Assembly (NCBI RefSeq): GCF_009696145.1
Contig: NZ_VUMO01000001.1
Coordinates: 124,001 to 188,000 of the forward strand
Direction: 5' to 3'
DNA length: 64,000 nucleotides
DNA from: Pseudoramibacter porci
Lineage (GTDB): Bacteria; Bacillota; Clostridia; Eubacteriales; Eubacteriaceae
Position 1 is the first letter of the stretch; each line of letters opens with the position of its first letter. The translations under genes and the position numbers were made by a program. Positions 46,238-54,236 of the stretch are shown one piece after another. Below the pieces are notes generated by a model that worked only from the letters and a program-made list of their open reading frames with translations, did not search any database and was not told the origin of the DNA.

Positions 46238-47182
46238 TTATACATTAAAATTCAATGCGTCTAAAATTACTCGAAACGCGGGATCGTCAATGGGGGCGCG
46301 AATATCGAAGCTTAAGGTCGGCGTGTTCAGCGTGTAGTGTGCCGCGTGCAGCAGAGGATGCCCTAAGTGGTAACGCGTCTTCAATGTTTGGTTTGATTTT
46401 TCTGAACCGTATTTGACATCGCCGACAATCGGGTGACCGATGTGTGCAAGCTGCGCGCGGATTTGATGGGTTTTTCCGGTAAACAGATCGACTTCCAGCA
46501 TGGTAAAGCCGTTGACGGACTGAACCGGCCGGTAGCGCAGCGCGGCGTCAGTGCCTTTTTCAGTGTCGGAAATACGGGTCTTGTTCTGTTCGCGAATCAG
46601 GCGGTTGTCGCAGCGCCCGGAATGTGTAACCGTGCCGAAAACCAAAGCGAGATAGGTTTTGTGTGCCTTTCGTTCCCGAATCGATTGGAGTAGTTTTTTC
46701 TGCACTTCGTAATTCTTCGGGATTAACACGATGCCGGAGGTGCCGCGGTCCAATCGATTGGCCGGCGCAGCGTGGAAAGTCCCGTCGGAAAAAAGGGCAG
46801 CGAGATCAGAGACGGAGGGGTCACCGGTATGGTCTGGCTGGGTTAGCAGCCCTGCGGGTTTATTGACGGCGAGAATTTGCGCGTCTTCGTACAGCGGGGG
46901 ATGAATCAGTGTGCTGAGCGTTTCGGGAAGGGGATTTTGGGTCGGTGTGTGCCCGGCCGTCTCGCCTTTGAATTTGGCGTAAGTTTCGTCCGAAAAATAG
47001 AAAGTCAAGGTATCGCCTTCTTGAATGGTGTCCTTGGGCGCAGCGCGTCGGCCGTTGAGCTTAATGCGTTTTTTTCGTGTCATTTTCATCAAAAGCCCTT
47101 TGCCGGCTTTGGGCATAAACTTGACAAGAAATCGATCGAGGCGCTGGCCGGCGGCATTGGCTGGAACGCGGTAGGTGATCAT
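46238..47182 (-). CDS. RluA-family pseudouridine synthase with S4 domain
   Basis: The 314-residue enzyme isomerises uridine to pseudouridine in rRNA or tRNA. An N-terminal S4 RNA-binding domain (AGQRLDRFLVKF, KRIKLNGRRA) precedes the catalytic domain. The latter has VNKPAGLLTQP, the catalytic-Asp motif NRLDRGTSGIVLI, and TGKTHQIRAQLAHIGHPIVGD. It resembles RluC/RluD-type enzymes; the target position cannot be assigned. It lies three bases downstream of the aldolase-like gene. Confidence 0.88.
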   Translation of the reverse strand: MITYRVPANAAGQRLDRFLVKFMPKAGKGLLMKMTRKKRIKLNGRRAAPKDTIQEGDTLTFYFSDETYAKFKGETAGHTPTQNPLPETLSTLIHPPLYEDAQILAVNKPAGLLTQPDHTGDPSVSDLAALFSDGTFHAAPANRLDRGTSGIVLIPKNYEVQKKLLQSIRERKAHKTYLALVFGTVTHSGRCDNRLIREQNKTRISDTEKGTDAALRYRPVQSVNGFTMLEVDLFTGKTHQIRAQLAHIGHPIVGDVKYGSEKSNQTLKTRYHLGHPLLHAAHYTLNTPTLSFDIRAPIDDPAFRVILDALNFNV

Positions 47183-47185
47183 CGA

Positions 47186-48103
47186 TTAAATCCTTTTGCT
47201 GCAGCCGAGAACATGGCGCATCTTGTGAATGACCATGGAACGAATCGCTCGTCGGCCCGGTCCAAGGTATTCGTGGGGGTCGTAGGATTCGGGATGTTCC
47301 ACAAAAAATTGTCGGATACAGGCCGTCATAACGAGATTTAAATCTGTCTCGATATTGATTTTGCAGATCCCCATGCGCGACGCATCGCGAAGTAAATCTT
47401 CCGGAACCCCCTGCGCGCGTTCAATGGCAGCACCGTACTGGTTGTTGAGATCGACAAATTCCTTTGGAACGGATGAGGCGCCGTGCAGCACCAGCGGCAG
47501 GTAATTTAAATAAGTTGTCAAATCTTTCAGACGTTCAAAAGCCAGCGTGGGTTCTGTCTTAAATTTATAAGGACCGTAGCAAGTGCCGATGGCGACGGCG
47601 AGGGAGTCGACGCCTGTTGCTTGCACGAAGTCCGCCGCTTGTTCTGGATTGGTCAGGGAGAAAGGGATATCGGAATCGGTATCGCCGTGAATATCGCCAA
47701 GGCCCCCTTCGACGACGACACCGTGATCGTGGGCGTAGGTGACGACTTGTTTTGTCAGCTTAACGTTATCTGCGTAGGGCAGGCGCGAGCCGTCAATCAT
47801 TACGGACGTAAAGCCTGAGTCGATACAGGCGACGCAAGTGTCGTAATCCGGTCCGTCATCGAGGTGAAGGCAGATGTCGATGTTAGAGGTCTCGACCGCC
47901 GCTTCGACCAATTTTAAAACATAAACAGGATTGGTATAAATTCGTGATTTTTCAGAGACCTGTAAAATGACGGGACAGCGCTCGTGTTCTGCGGCCGCGA
48001 CGATGCCCTGGATGATTTCCATGTTGTTGGCGTTAAATGCCCCGATGGCGTAATGCCCTTCCAAGGCGTCTTTAAACATTTGAGTGGATGTCACTAAAGG
48101 CAT
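47186..48103 (-). CDS. Class II fructose-bisphosphate aldolase homologue with altered metal site
   Basis: The 305-residue TIM-barrel protein is clearly a class II aldolase relative: GHYAIGAFNANNMEIIQGI, FTSVMIDGS, LVLHGASSVP and KINIETDLN. However, key metal residues differ from the family. The HLDH motif reads HLDD (first Zn His replaced by Asp, catalytic Asp kept), VEGELG reads VEGGLG, and TSHG/VHG reads TCYG (second Zn His replaced by Tyr). Only the His of LHGAS remains. It may be a divergent aldolase with another metal geometry or a non-catalytic paralogue. It is transcribed with the pseudouridine synthase gene. Confidence 0.8.
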   Translation of the reverse strand: MPLVTSTQMFKDALEGHYAIGAFNANNMEIIQGIVAAAEHERCPVILQVSEKSRIYTNPVYVLKLVEAAVETSNIDICLHLDDGPDYDTCVACIDSGFTSVMIDGSRLPYADNVKLTKQVVTYAHDHGVVVEGGLGDIHGDTDSDIPFSLTNPEQAADFVQATGVDSLAVAIGTCYGPYKFKTEPTLAFERLKDLTTYLNYLPLVLHGASSVPKEFVDLNNQYGAAIERAQGVPEDLLRDASRMGICKINIETDLNLVMTACIRQFFVEHPESYDPHEYLGPGRRAIRSMVIHKMRHVLGCSKRI

Positions 48104-48203
48104 GAGTCTCCTCCTTTTTCTTTTATATGCTGTATTATAGAACTAATTTATTATTATAAGATTAAGATTTAAGGATTTCAATAAAAAAGAATCGGAAAAG
48201 GTC

Positions 48204-48232
48204 TTGCAAATGAAACGGTCTTTCGGTATAAT
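48204..48232 (+). promoter_or_regulatory. Promoter of tRNA-Thr
   Basis: TTGCAA (48204-48209) and TATAAT (48227-48232) are spaced by 17 bases and end 14 bases before the tRNA. Confidence 0.8.
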
Positions 48233-48246
48233 AGCAAAGTATTCAA

Positions 48247-48322
<76 letters not shown>

Positions 48323-48333
48323 TTAAAAAATCA

Positions 48334-48361
48334 AGCAGGCTCTAATGCCTGCTCTTTTTAT
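48334..48361 (+). terminator. Terminator after tRNA-Thr
   Basis: AGCAGGC pairs with GCCTGCT around TCTAAT and is followed by CTTTTTA. Confidence 0.8.
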
Positions 48362-48396
48362 ATACATAAATAGCATAAATAACGAAGGAGAGCGGT

Positions 48397-48825
48397 ATGC
48401 AGATCAAAAAAATAAGACCAGGGGCGAAAACACCCCTTCGCGGTTCAGAATACGCGGCGGGTTCGGATTTATTTGCCTGCCTAGACGCACCGATGACCAT
48501 TGCACCTCACGACACAGCCATGATTCCCACAGGATTAGCCATCGCGCTGCCATCCAGTACCTTTGGCGCTGTCTTTGCCAGAAGCGGCTTGGCTGTGAGA
48601 GAAGGGCTTCGCCCGGCGAACTGCGTCGGTGTGATCGATGAAGATTATCGCGGCGAACTGACGGTAGCCCTTTACAACGATAGCGGCACAGACCGTATCA
48701 TTGAACCGGGAGAACGCATTGCGCAGTTGGTTGTCCTGCCGTACATCATGCCGGATTTTGAAGTGGTGGACGCGCTGGATCAGACAGCTCGCGGAAAAGA
48801 TGGATTTGGATCGACAGGAAAATGA
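48397..48825 (+). CDS. dut: dUTP diphosphatase Dut
   Basis: The trimeric dUTPase hydrolyses dUTP to dUMP, keeping uracil out of DNA and feeding ThyX. The 142-residue product has all five motifs: GSEYAAGSDLFAC, FARSGLAV, GVIDEDYRGELTVALYN, PGERIAQLVV and RGKDGFGSTGK. The start has GGAGAG eight bases upstream. Its stop overlaps the next start by ATGA, coupling it to the HIRAN-like gene. Confidence 0.96.
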   Translation: MQIKKIRPGAKTPLRGSEYAAGSDLFACLDAPMTIAPHDTAMIPTGLAIALPSSTFGAVFARSGLAVREGLRPANCVGVIDEDYRGELTVALYNDSGTDRIIEPGERIAQLVVLPYIMPDFEVVDALDQTARGKDGFGSTGK

Positions 48826-49793
48826 CAGAGCAAGATATTCGAAAGCAACTATCGGCACCATTGATTGATTTTATCGGCAGGGAAATCGCACCGCAGGATT
48901 TAGAAGGACGGCTGAAGCAAACCCTGGCTGAGACAGAAAATGCGCGGATGACGTATTTCGGTTATTTGTATGAAAATCGAGCGATTAAAGCGGCTTCGCG
49001 TTTTTTGAACGGGCAGGATATCTCGGAAGATCTGCTTCGTCGGGAAATGATCGACATCCTCTTAGAATTTCGAGAAACCGCTTATCACGCAGATGACGAC
49101 GAAGCGGAAGACGTCGATTTCGAGCTGCACGATCTGCCGGTTTGGCAAATTCATTATTACGATGTCGCTGGACTTTATTATCATCGAAAGCAGCTTAAGC
49201 AGCTTGGCCGGATCAATCCAGATTACGAAATGCGAGAGGCGCAGCTCATTGAAGATGATCAAGTCGACGTGGAGATTCCCAAATTTTGTTTTGATCGCAC
49301 AGAAGCCGTGTTGATTCCGGAGCCGGAGAATCTGCACGATCCTCACGCGATTCGTATCGAGATCGAAAACGAAACGATCGGCTATATAAAAAAGGGCCAG
49401 ACCCAGGAAGTTCAGGCACTTCTTGACGCAAATCGCGTAGGGAATCTGAGCTGCCAGATCTCGGGAGGCCCCTTTCGCATTCTTTACAGCGGGTACAGTC
49501 CGGTCAGGGACAAACCGATTTACGAAAATGTGGACAAGCCGCAGGCCGCTTTTAAGGGCGAACTTCGACTCTGCGTCGGACCAAAATTCGACATGTACGA
49601 TTTGGTCGGTAAACGAGTGGCGATCACCAGTGAAGAACACGAAAAATGGTTCGGACGTGTCTATTTGTACTTAAGTTCTGGCGACGACATTAAGGGGCAG
49701 GAATCGCTGCTGCTCGATGTGGCGGGCGTTCCAACGATCTATCGCATTCCTATTCACGATATTTTACGCATCGAAGTGATAGACGAAGTGTAA
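48822..49793 (+). CDS. HIRAN-domain-like protein of unknown function
   Basis: The 323-residue protein is soluble. Residues ~160-215 (VLIPEPENLHDPHAIRIEIE, then IGYIKKGQTQEVQALL) resemble a HIRAN domain, a module that binds DNA ends or stalled forks in larger repair proteins. The first ~110 residues are acidic and helical, and the last ~100 form a beta-rich region I do not recognise. There is no nuclease or helicase domain. Overlap with dut by ATGA suggests a link to nucleotide or DNA maintenance, which is inference. Confidence 0.6.
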   Translation: MTEQDIRKQLSAPLIDFIGREIAPQDLEGRLKQTLAETENARMTYFGYLYENRAIKAASRFLNGQDISEDLLRREMIDILLEFRETAYHADDDEAEDVDFELHDLPVWQIHYYDVAGLYYHRKQLKQLGRINPDYEMREAQLIEDDQVDVEIPKFCFDRTEAVLIPEPENLHDPHAIRIEIENETIGYIKKGQTQEVQALLDANRVGNLSCQISGGPFRILYSGYSPVRDKPIYENVDKPQAAFKGELRLCVGPKFDMYDLVGKRVAITSEEHEKWFGRVYLYLSSGDDIKGQESLLLDVAGVPTIYRIPIHDILRIEVIDEV

Positions 49794-49804
49794 AAAATGA
49801 GATG

Positions 49805-49860
49805 AATAAGCATAATTTGTGAAAGAATAAACTTTCATAAGTTATGCTTTATTTTTTTTG
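49805..49860 (+). terminator. Terminator after the HIRAN-like gene
   Basis: AATAAGCATAA and an inner GTGAAAG/CTTTCAT stem form a long hairpin ending GTTATGCTTTATT and followed by T8. Confidence 0.85.
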
Positions 49861-49878
49861 ATTTGTGTAAACTTTTTC

Positions 49879-49930
49879 TTGATTAATATATCGGTATATC
49901 GTATAATATTAAAAGTGATATATCGGTATA
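49879..49930 (+). promoter_or_regulatory. Promoter of the sugar-acid operon with two 12-base operator-like repeats
   Basis: TTGATT (49879-49884) and TATAAT (49902-49907) have a 17-base spacer. The identical sequence TATATCGGTATA occurs twice, at 49887-49898 inside the spacer and at 49919-49930 just after the expected start point. The two copies are exactly 32 bases apart, about three DNA turns. The TATA-N4-TATA symmetry suits a dimeric regulator. The GntR/FCD regulator encoded at 53026-53706 is the obvious candidate. Confidence 0.65.
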
Positions 49931-49963
49931 CTAAATCAGGTCTGAATGAGGGAGGAAGGACAA

Positions 49964-50854
49964 ATGAATAAAGTAGGATTTATTGGTTTGGGAATCATGG
50001 GAAAACCCATGGCAAAAAATCTTCTGGAAAAAAGCGTTGAATTGATGGTCAACGACTTAAATGCAGAAGCGATTAATGAACTGGTGAAAGCGGGTGCCGC
50101 GTCAGGATCGTACACAGAAATCGGGGATCAGTGCGATACCGTGATTTTGATCGTACCGAACGGTAGTATCAGTCAGCAAATTTTATTTGATAAAGGTGGT
50201 GTGGCGGAAAGGCTCCACTCTGGCGCCATTGTTTGTGATATGAGTTCGGTGACGCCAGTAGAATCGAGGACTTGTGCAGAAAAACTCGCCAAAAAACAAG
50301 TGAATTTTATCGATGCACCTGTATCTGGAGGAGAACCGGGCGCAATTAATGGCACCCTAGCCATCATGTGTGGCGGCCAACAGGATGTATTTGATGCGAT
50401 GCAGCCGTATTTTGACATCATGGGTTCGACCGCAACTTTGATCGGCGATGTTGGCAGCGGGTCTGTTACGAAATTGGTTAATCAAGCCATTGTGAATAAT
50501 ACCATTGCGGTTGTTTCCGAAGCTTTTGTCCTCGGTACCAAAGCGGGGGCCGATCCAGAAAAAGTTTATCGAGCGATTCGCGGCGGTCTGGCGGGAAGCG
50601 CGGTGCTCGATGCGAAGATCCCAATGATTGTCGAACGGAATTTCAAACCAGGCGGCAAAATTGCCATCAATCATAAGGATATCAAAAATGTGGTCAACAC
50701 AGCGCACGCTTTAGATGTGCCGATTCCGTATACGGCGCAGTTGTACGAAATCCTGCAGACTTTGAAAGTTCACGGCCATATGAATGACGATCACGGCGGC
50801 ATCGTTCAATATTTTGAAAAACTAGCCGACGTTAAAGTCAAGAAAGGCGAATGA
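49964..50854 (+). CDS. Beta-hydroxyacid dehydrogenase (tartronate semialdehyde reductase/LtnD-like)
   Basis: The 296-residue NAD(P)-dependent enzyme has the Rossmann motif GFIGLGIMGKPMAKNL, the substrate loop DAPVSGGEPGAINGTL, and the catalytic-Lys region GSGSVTKLVNQAIVN. It belongs to the 3-hydroxyisobutyrate/2-hydroxy-3-oxopropionate reductase family. Its coupling to a four-carbon sugar-acid kinase points to an L-threonate or D-erythronate 2-dehydrogenase role (LtnD type). ATG 49964 follows GGGAGGAAGGACAA and begins the conserved domain; ATG 49946 would lack a good site. Confidence 0.85.
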   Translation: MNKVGFIGLGIMGKPMAKNLLEKSVELMVNDLNAEAINELVKAGAASGSYTEIGDQCDTVILIVPNGSISQQILFDKGGVAERLHSGAIVCDMSSVTPVESRTCAEKLAKKQVNFIDAPVSGGEPGAINGTLAIMCGGQQDVFDAMQPYFDIMGSTATLIGDVGSGSVTKLVNQAIVNNTIAVVSEAFVLGTKAGADPEKVYRAIRGGLAGSAVLDAKIPMIVERNFKPGGKIAINHKDIKNVVNTAHALDVPIPYTAQLYEILQTLKVHGHMNDDHGGIVQYFEKLADVKVKKGE

Positions 50855-52278
50855 TGATGGCAGTTAATGTTAACGTATTAAAACAATATCCGGCGGTAGA
50901 CGAAGCGGCGGTCGATGCGCTGTTAAATCAACTGATTTTAGAAAACGATAAAAAAATTGTCGTTCTTGATGATGATCCGACGGGTGTTCAGACGGTACAC
51001 GACATTTCAGTTTATACAAATTGGAAACCAGAGACACTTCAAGAAGCCTTTGCCGAAAAGAATAACTTATTTTACATTATGACCAATTCTCGCGGCATGA
51101 CACAAGATGAAACGACAGCGGCGCATCATGAAATTGCGTCGGCCGTCAACGCGGCATCAAAGGCATCTGGAAAAGATTATCTCTACATCAGCCGTTCGGA
51201 CTCAACATTGCGCGGCCATTATCCGTTAGAAACCATTCTTTTAAAAGAAGCCTACGAAAAGGATACCGGTCGGAAAATCGACGGAGAAGTGATGTGCCCG
51301 TTTTTCAAAGAGGGTGGCCGCTTTACCATTGGCGATGTGCATTACGTCCAGGAAGGGGATCAGTTGACGCCGGCGGCAGAAACTGAATTTGCAAGAGACA
51401 AAACCTTTGGCTATACCAAAAGTGACATCAAAGATTATATTGAAGAAAAGACAGGCGGTGCGTACAAAGCAGCTGACTGTGTCGGAATTGCCCTTGAAGA
51501 TTTGAGAGCCTGTAACTACGACAAAATTGAAAACCAGCTGCTTTCAGTCCAGAATTTCAACAAGGTAATTGTCAACGCGATTGACTATGTCGACGTGAAG
51601 GTCTTTTGTGTCGCGTTGTACCGCGCGATGGCAAAAGGCAAAAATTTTATGTTCCGATCTGCAGCTGCGCTGGTTAAGGTTATGGGCGGCGTTACCGATC
51701 AGCCGCTTTTGACTCGCGGAGATATGGTGGTTCAGGAAACTAATAACGGTGGTATCATTGTGGTTGGCTCGCACACCCAAAAGACCACAGCTCAGTTGGA
51801 ACAGCTTAAAACACTGCCGGGGATTGAATTTATTGAATTCAATGCAACCTTGGTTCGAGATGAGAAGGCTTTTGAAGCTGAAGTAAAGCGGTGCCTTGAC
51901 GAAGAGGAAAAAGCCATCGCTTCGGGAACGAGCGTATGTGTCTATACGACGCGACAGTTGATTACAGCAGATACGGGTAATAAAGAGGATGAACTCAGAC
52001 TTTCGATAAAAATTTCGGACGCGGTTCAGTCTCTCGTTGGCAAACTTCATATCACGCCGGCCTTTGTTGTTGCGAAAGGCGGCATCACCTCGAGTGATGT
52101 TGGGACAAAGGCGCTTGCCGTTACAAAAGCCAATGTCCTTGGGCAGATTGAACCGGGAATCCCAGTTTGGCAAACGGGGGACAACAGCCGATTTCCGAAG
52201 ATTCCTTACGTCATTTTCCCGGGAAACGTCGGCGGAGAAGATACATTGAAAGATGCAGTTGGTAAATTAATGAAGTGA
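50851..52278 (+). CDS. Four-carbon acid sugar kinase (DUF1537/OtnK-DtnK family)
   Basis: The 475-residue protein has the DUF1537 N-terminal signature VVLDDDPTGVQTVHDI and SRSDSTLRGHYPLE. The C-terminal nucleotide-binding half includes VGSHTQKTTAQLEQL, FVVAKGGITSSDVGTKAL and VIFPGNVGGEDTL. Members phosphorylate 3-keto-four-carbon acids made from threonate or erythronate. Start 50851 overlaps the dehydrogenase stop (50852-50854). A second ATG three bases on is equally possible. Confidence 0.88.
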   Translation: MMMAVNVNVLKQYPAVDEAAVDALLNQLILENDKKIVVLDDDPTGVQTVHDISVYTNWKPETLQEAFAEKNNLFYIMTNSRGMTQDETTAAHHEIASAVNAASKASGKDYLYISRSDSTLRGHYPLETILLKEAYEKDTGRKIDGEVMCPFFKEGGRFTIGDVHYVQEGDQLTPAAETEFARDKTFGYTKSDIKDYIEEKTGGAYKAADCVGIALEDLRACNYDKIENQLLSVQNFNKVIVNAIDYVDVKVFCVALYRAMAKGKNFMFRSAAALVKVMGGVTDQPLLTRGDMVVQETNNGGIIVVGSHTQKTTAQLEQLKTLPGIEFIEFNATLVRDEKAFEAEVKRCLDEEEKAIASGTSVCVYTTRQLITADTGNKEDELRLSIKISDAVQSLVGKLHITPAFVVAKGGITSSDVGTKALAVTKANVLGQIEPGIPVWQTGDNSRFPKIPYVIFPGNVGGEDTLKDAVGKLMK

Positions 52279-52299
52279 TTTTTGAGGAGGAGTAATATT

Positions 52300-52992
52300 A
52301 TGGCATTTCAATTTTTATCTCACATTTTAGATCCTGATGGTTACGCATGGCCGGGAGAACCTGTCGTCAAAGTAAAGCAGTGCACGGATGTTTCGGAAGA
52401 TTGTCCATTTTGCAGCTTTATTTCTGAATTGCCGAATCATTTTGGCACGCACATGGATGCGCCGCGTCATTTTGTGAAAGACGGCCTTTCCATTAATGAG
52501 CTGCCGATCGAATACTTTACGCACACCAAGGTGGCGCTGATTGATATTCCAAAAGGACCGGCCGAAGGGATTTACAAAGAAGACCTTGAACCCTTTGCCG
52601 ATATTCTTTCGACAGTGTCTTGCGCCTTGTTCCGCACAGGTCTCGAAAAATATCGCGATACTGATCAAAATATTTATCAGAATGAAGGTTCCTTCATCGC
52701 ACCGAGTGCTGGCGATTATTTGACTGAAAATTTCCCGAATCTGAAGACAATCGGCATGGATTTCTTGGCCATCGGTTCAGCTTCTGAAAAATGCAAAGAA
52801 GGTGAACTGCCGCCAGACTGCCACCGTCACGTTTTGGGTTATTATTCCGGGAAATTTGTCACAGGCATCGAAGACATGCATTTGTCAGACATTCCGAAAG
52901 GAGCAGCGATCAAATTCTTCACCAATGCGCCTTTGAGAATTAAAGGGTTGGATTCCAGTCAAGTGGTCTGCATTGCGGATGTTGAAGCTTAA
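52300..52992 (+). CDS. Cyclase-family hydrolase (kynurenine formamidase-like)
   Basis: The 230-residue protein belongs to the cyclase/kynurenine formamidase family, with the metal-binding motif HFGTHMDAPRHF (HxGTHxDxPxH) and the C-terminal DCHRHVLGYY. Members are metal-dependent amidohydrolases, lactonases or isomerases. Here it takes the place usually held by an aldolase/decarboxylase (OtnC) or isomerase (OtnI) in four-carbon sugar-acid operons, so it may process a lactone or keto acid. ATG 52300 follows GAGGAGG. The operon ends with a strong terminator. Confidence 0.82.
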   Translation: MAFQFLSHILDPDGYAWPGEPVVKVKQCTDVSEDCPFCSFISELPNHFGTHMDAPRHFVKDGLSINELPIEYFTHTKVALIDIPKGPAEGIYKEDLEPFADILSTVSCALFRTGLEKYRDTDQNIYQNEGSFIAPSAGDYLTENFPNLKTIGMDFLAIGSASEKCKEGELPPDCHRHVLGYYSGKFVTGIEDMHLSDIPKGAAIKFFTNAPLRIKGLDSSQVVCIADVEA

Positions 52993-53013
52993 TATCAATT
53001 CGTTTATTTGTGC

Positions 53014-53048
53014 AAAAAGCCAGGATCAATTTTGATCCTGGCTTTTTG
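53014..53048. terminator. Bidirectional terminator of the sugar-acid operon
   Basis: AAAAAGCCAGGATCA pairs perfectly with TGATCCTGGCTTTTT around a four-base loop. It lies between the operon and the convergent GntR gene, whose stop codon is at 53026-53028 inside the hairpin. Confidence 0.85.
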
Positions 53049-53706
53049 TTTTGATGATGTGTAAATTGATTGCCTTAGCAGTCCGCGTTTGTGTAAAAAT
53101 AAGTTCATTGATTTTTGAGATATTTTTTTCTTTGACAGCGGACATAATCGCGATGTGTTCGTTTAAAGCTTCTTCCATGCGCCCAGTTTTCTCAAAAGAG
53201 AGGCCCGTGAGCTGGGAAATGCGGTACATGAGTTTGCGGTAAAAACTGAGCATCATGGCGTTGCCGACATATTGGATCATACTTCGGTGAAATTCGTAGT
53301 CTTTTTGGGCAAAAGCCTCATGATCGCCGGTGGACTCGAAGATTTCCCGTTGAGCGTCGATTTTAGACTGCAGCTTGTTCCAATAATATCGGCCCCGCTC
53401 AGTGTCTAAACCTTCGCTGAGTTCTTCTAGACAATAGGATTCAAAGGCTTCCCGGATTTGATAGGTCTCAGTAATTTCCTGCTCGGATAACTCGTGAATA
53501 CAGAATCCTTTGCTCGGTACCAGATCTAAATATCCTTCTTCGTCGAGGCGGAGAACGGCATCCCTCAGAGGTGTTTTGGAAAAATTAAAATCCTTGCTAA
53601 ATTGATTCAGCGAATAGAATTTGCCATTTTCCAATTCGCCGTTTTTGATTTGTTCGATTAAAAAATTGTAGGCTTTGTCTTGTAACATCTGTGTATTTTT
53701 CATCAT
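53026..53706 (-). CDS. GntR-family transcriptional regulator with FCD domain
   Basis: The 226-residue regulator has an N-terminal winged helix (NGKFYSLNQFSKDFNFSKTP, LRLDEEGYLDLVPSKGF) and an all-helical C-terminal ligand domain of the FCD type. The latter binds small organic acids in relatives, often with a metal. It points toward the sugar-acid operon from the other side and is the likely controller of the TATATCGGTATA repeats upstream of that operon. No clear ribosome site precedes the start; ATG 53706 and 53703 are both possible. Confidence 0.85.
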   Translation of the reverse strand: MMKNTQMLQDKAYNFLIEQIKNGELENGKFYSLNQFSKDFNFSKTPLRDAVLRLDEEGYLDLVPSKGFCIHELSEQEITETYQIREAFESYCLEELSEGLDTERGRYYWNKLQSKIDAQREIFESTGDHEAFAQKDYEFHRSMIQYVGNAMMLSFYRKLMYRISQLTGLSFEKTGRMEEALNEHIAIMSAVKEKNISKINELIFTQTRTAKAINLHIIKTKSQDQN

Positions 53707-53708
53707 AT

Positions 53709-53740
53709 TGTTATTTTATGCTTAGTGACGGAAAATAACA
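53709..53740. promoter_or_regulatory. Inverted repeat just upstream of the GntR gene
   Basis: TGTTATTTT (53709-53717) and AAAATAACA (53732-53740) form a perfect 9-base inverted repeat separated by 14 bases, immediately before the GntR start. It may be an autoregulatory operator or an mRNA leader hairpin. It does not resemble the operator repeats of the sugar-acid operon. Confidence 0.4.
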
Positions 53741-53776
53741 AGATGGTGTATAAAATTATCTGTCAGTTAAAACACG

Positions 53777-53989
53777 TTGCTAAGCGTAAAGGAAATCAAG
53801 GTAACAGGCTCTTGGACCTATCAGGCAAAAGACTGGATCCAGGCTTGTGAAGTCCTCAAAGAAGCGCAAAAAGATGGTTTGCCAGTTGAAAAACTTTTGT
53901 CTCATAAATACGCGCTTGCCGATATTAATGAAGCCATGGAAATGAATATGAGCATGAAGGGGCTTAAGATTGTCGTTAAAGGTGAATGA
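53777..53989 (+). pseudogene. C-terminal remnant of a zinc-type (MDR) alcohol dehydrogenase
   Basis: The ~70-residue frame matches only the end of medium-chain dehydrogenases: KVTGSWTYQAKDWIQA, then KLLSHKYALADINEAMEMN and a final MKGLKIVVKG. The N-terminal zinc and Rossmann parts are missing, there is an in-frame TAA just upstream and no ribosome site. It looks like the relic of a polyol or sugar-acid dehydrogenase once linked to the neighbouring operon. Confidence 0.7.
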
Positions 53990-54036
53990 TCGCAATCTTA
54001 GATTTGCTATATAGAATTTACAGACAAATATAATAA

Positions 54037-54075
54037 AGAAGGTAGGCTTTCGCATGTGCGGAGCCTCCTTTTTTA
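54037..54075 (+). terminator. Terminator after the dehydrogenase remnant
   Basis: AAGGTAGGCT pairs with AGCCTCCTT (one bulge) around a 13-base loop and is followed by T6. Confidence 0.65.
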
Positions 54076-54197
54076 GTTTGACCAAGTTTAAAAATTCAGA
54101 TAAAAATGTAAAATCAAATACAATAAAAAGAAACTACAAAATAATATATTTTAATATCGTATTTTTACCTATCTGCAAAAAGGACCCGCCTCGTATA

Positions 54198-54207
54198 CTT
54201 AATTAAG
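54198..54207. promoter_or_regulatory. Palindrome at the ABC-importer promoter region
   Basis: CTTAATTAAG is a perfect 10-base palindrome starting inside a TATACT sequence (54194-54199) that could be a -10 box. No convincing -35 box is seen. It may be an operator for a metal-responsive repressor, but no regulator is encoded nearby. Confidence 0.3.
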
Positions 54208-54236
54208 TGTTAGTTAAGACTATTAGGAGGCTTATT

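Noticed and set aside
54086-54236. Fur or DtxR box upstream of the siderophore-type importer
   Set aside because: The CTTAATTAAG palindrome does not match the usual Fur or DtxR consensus well enough, so only an unassigned operator is listed.
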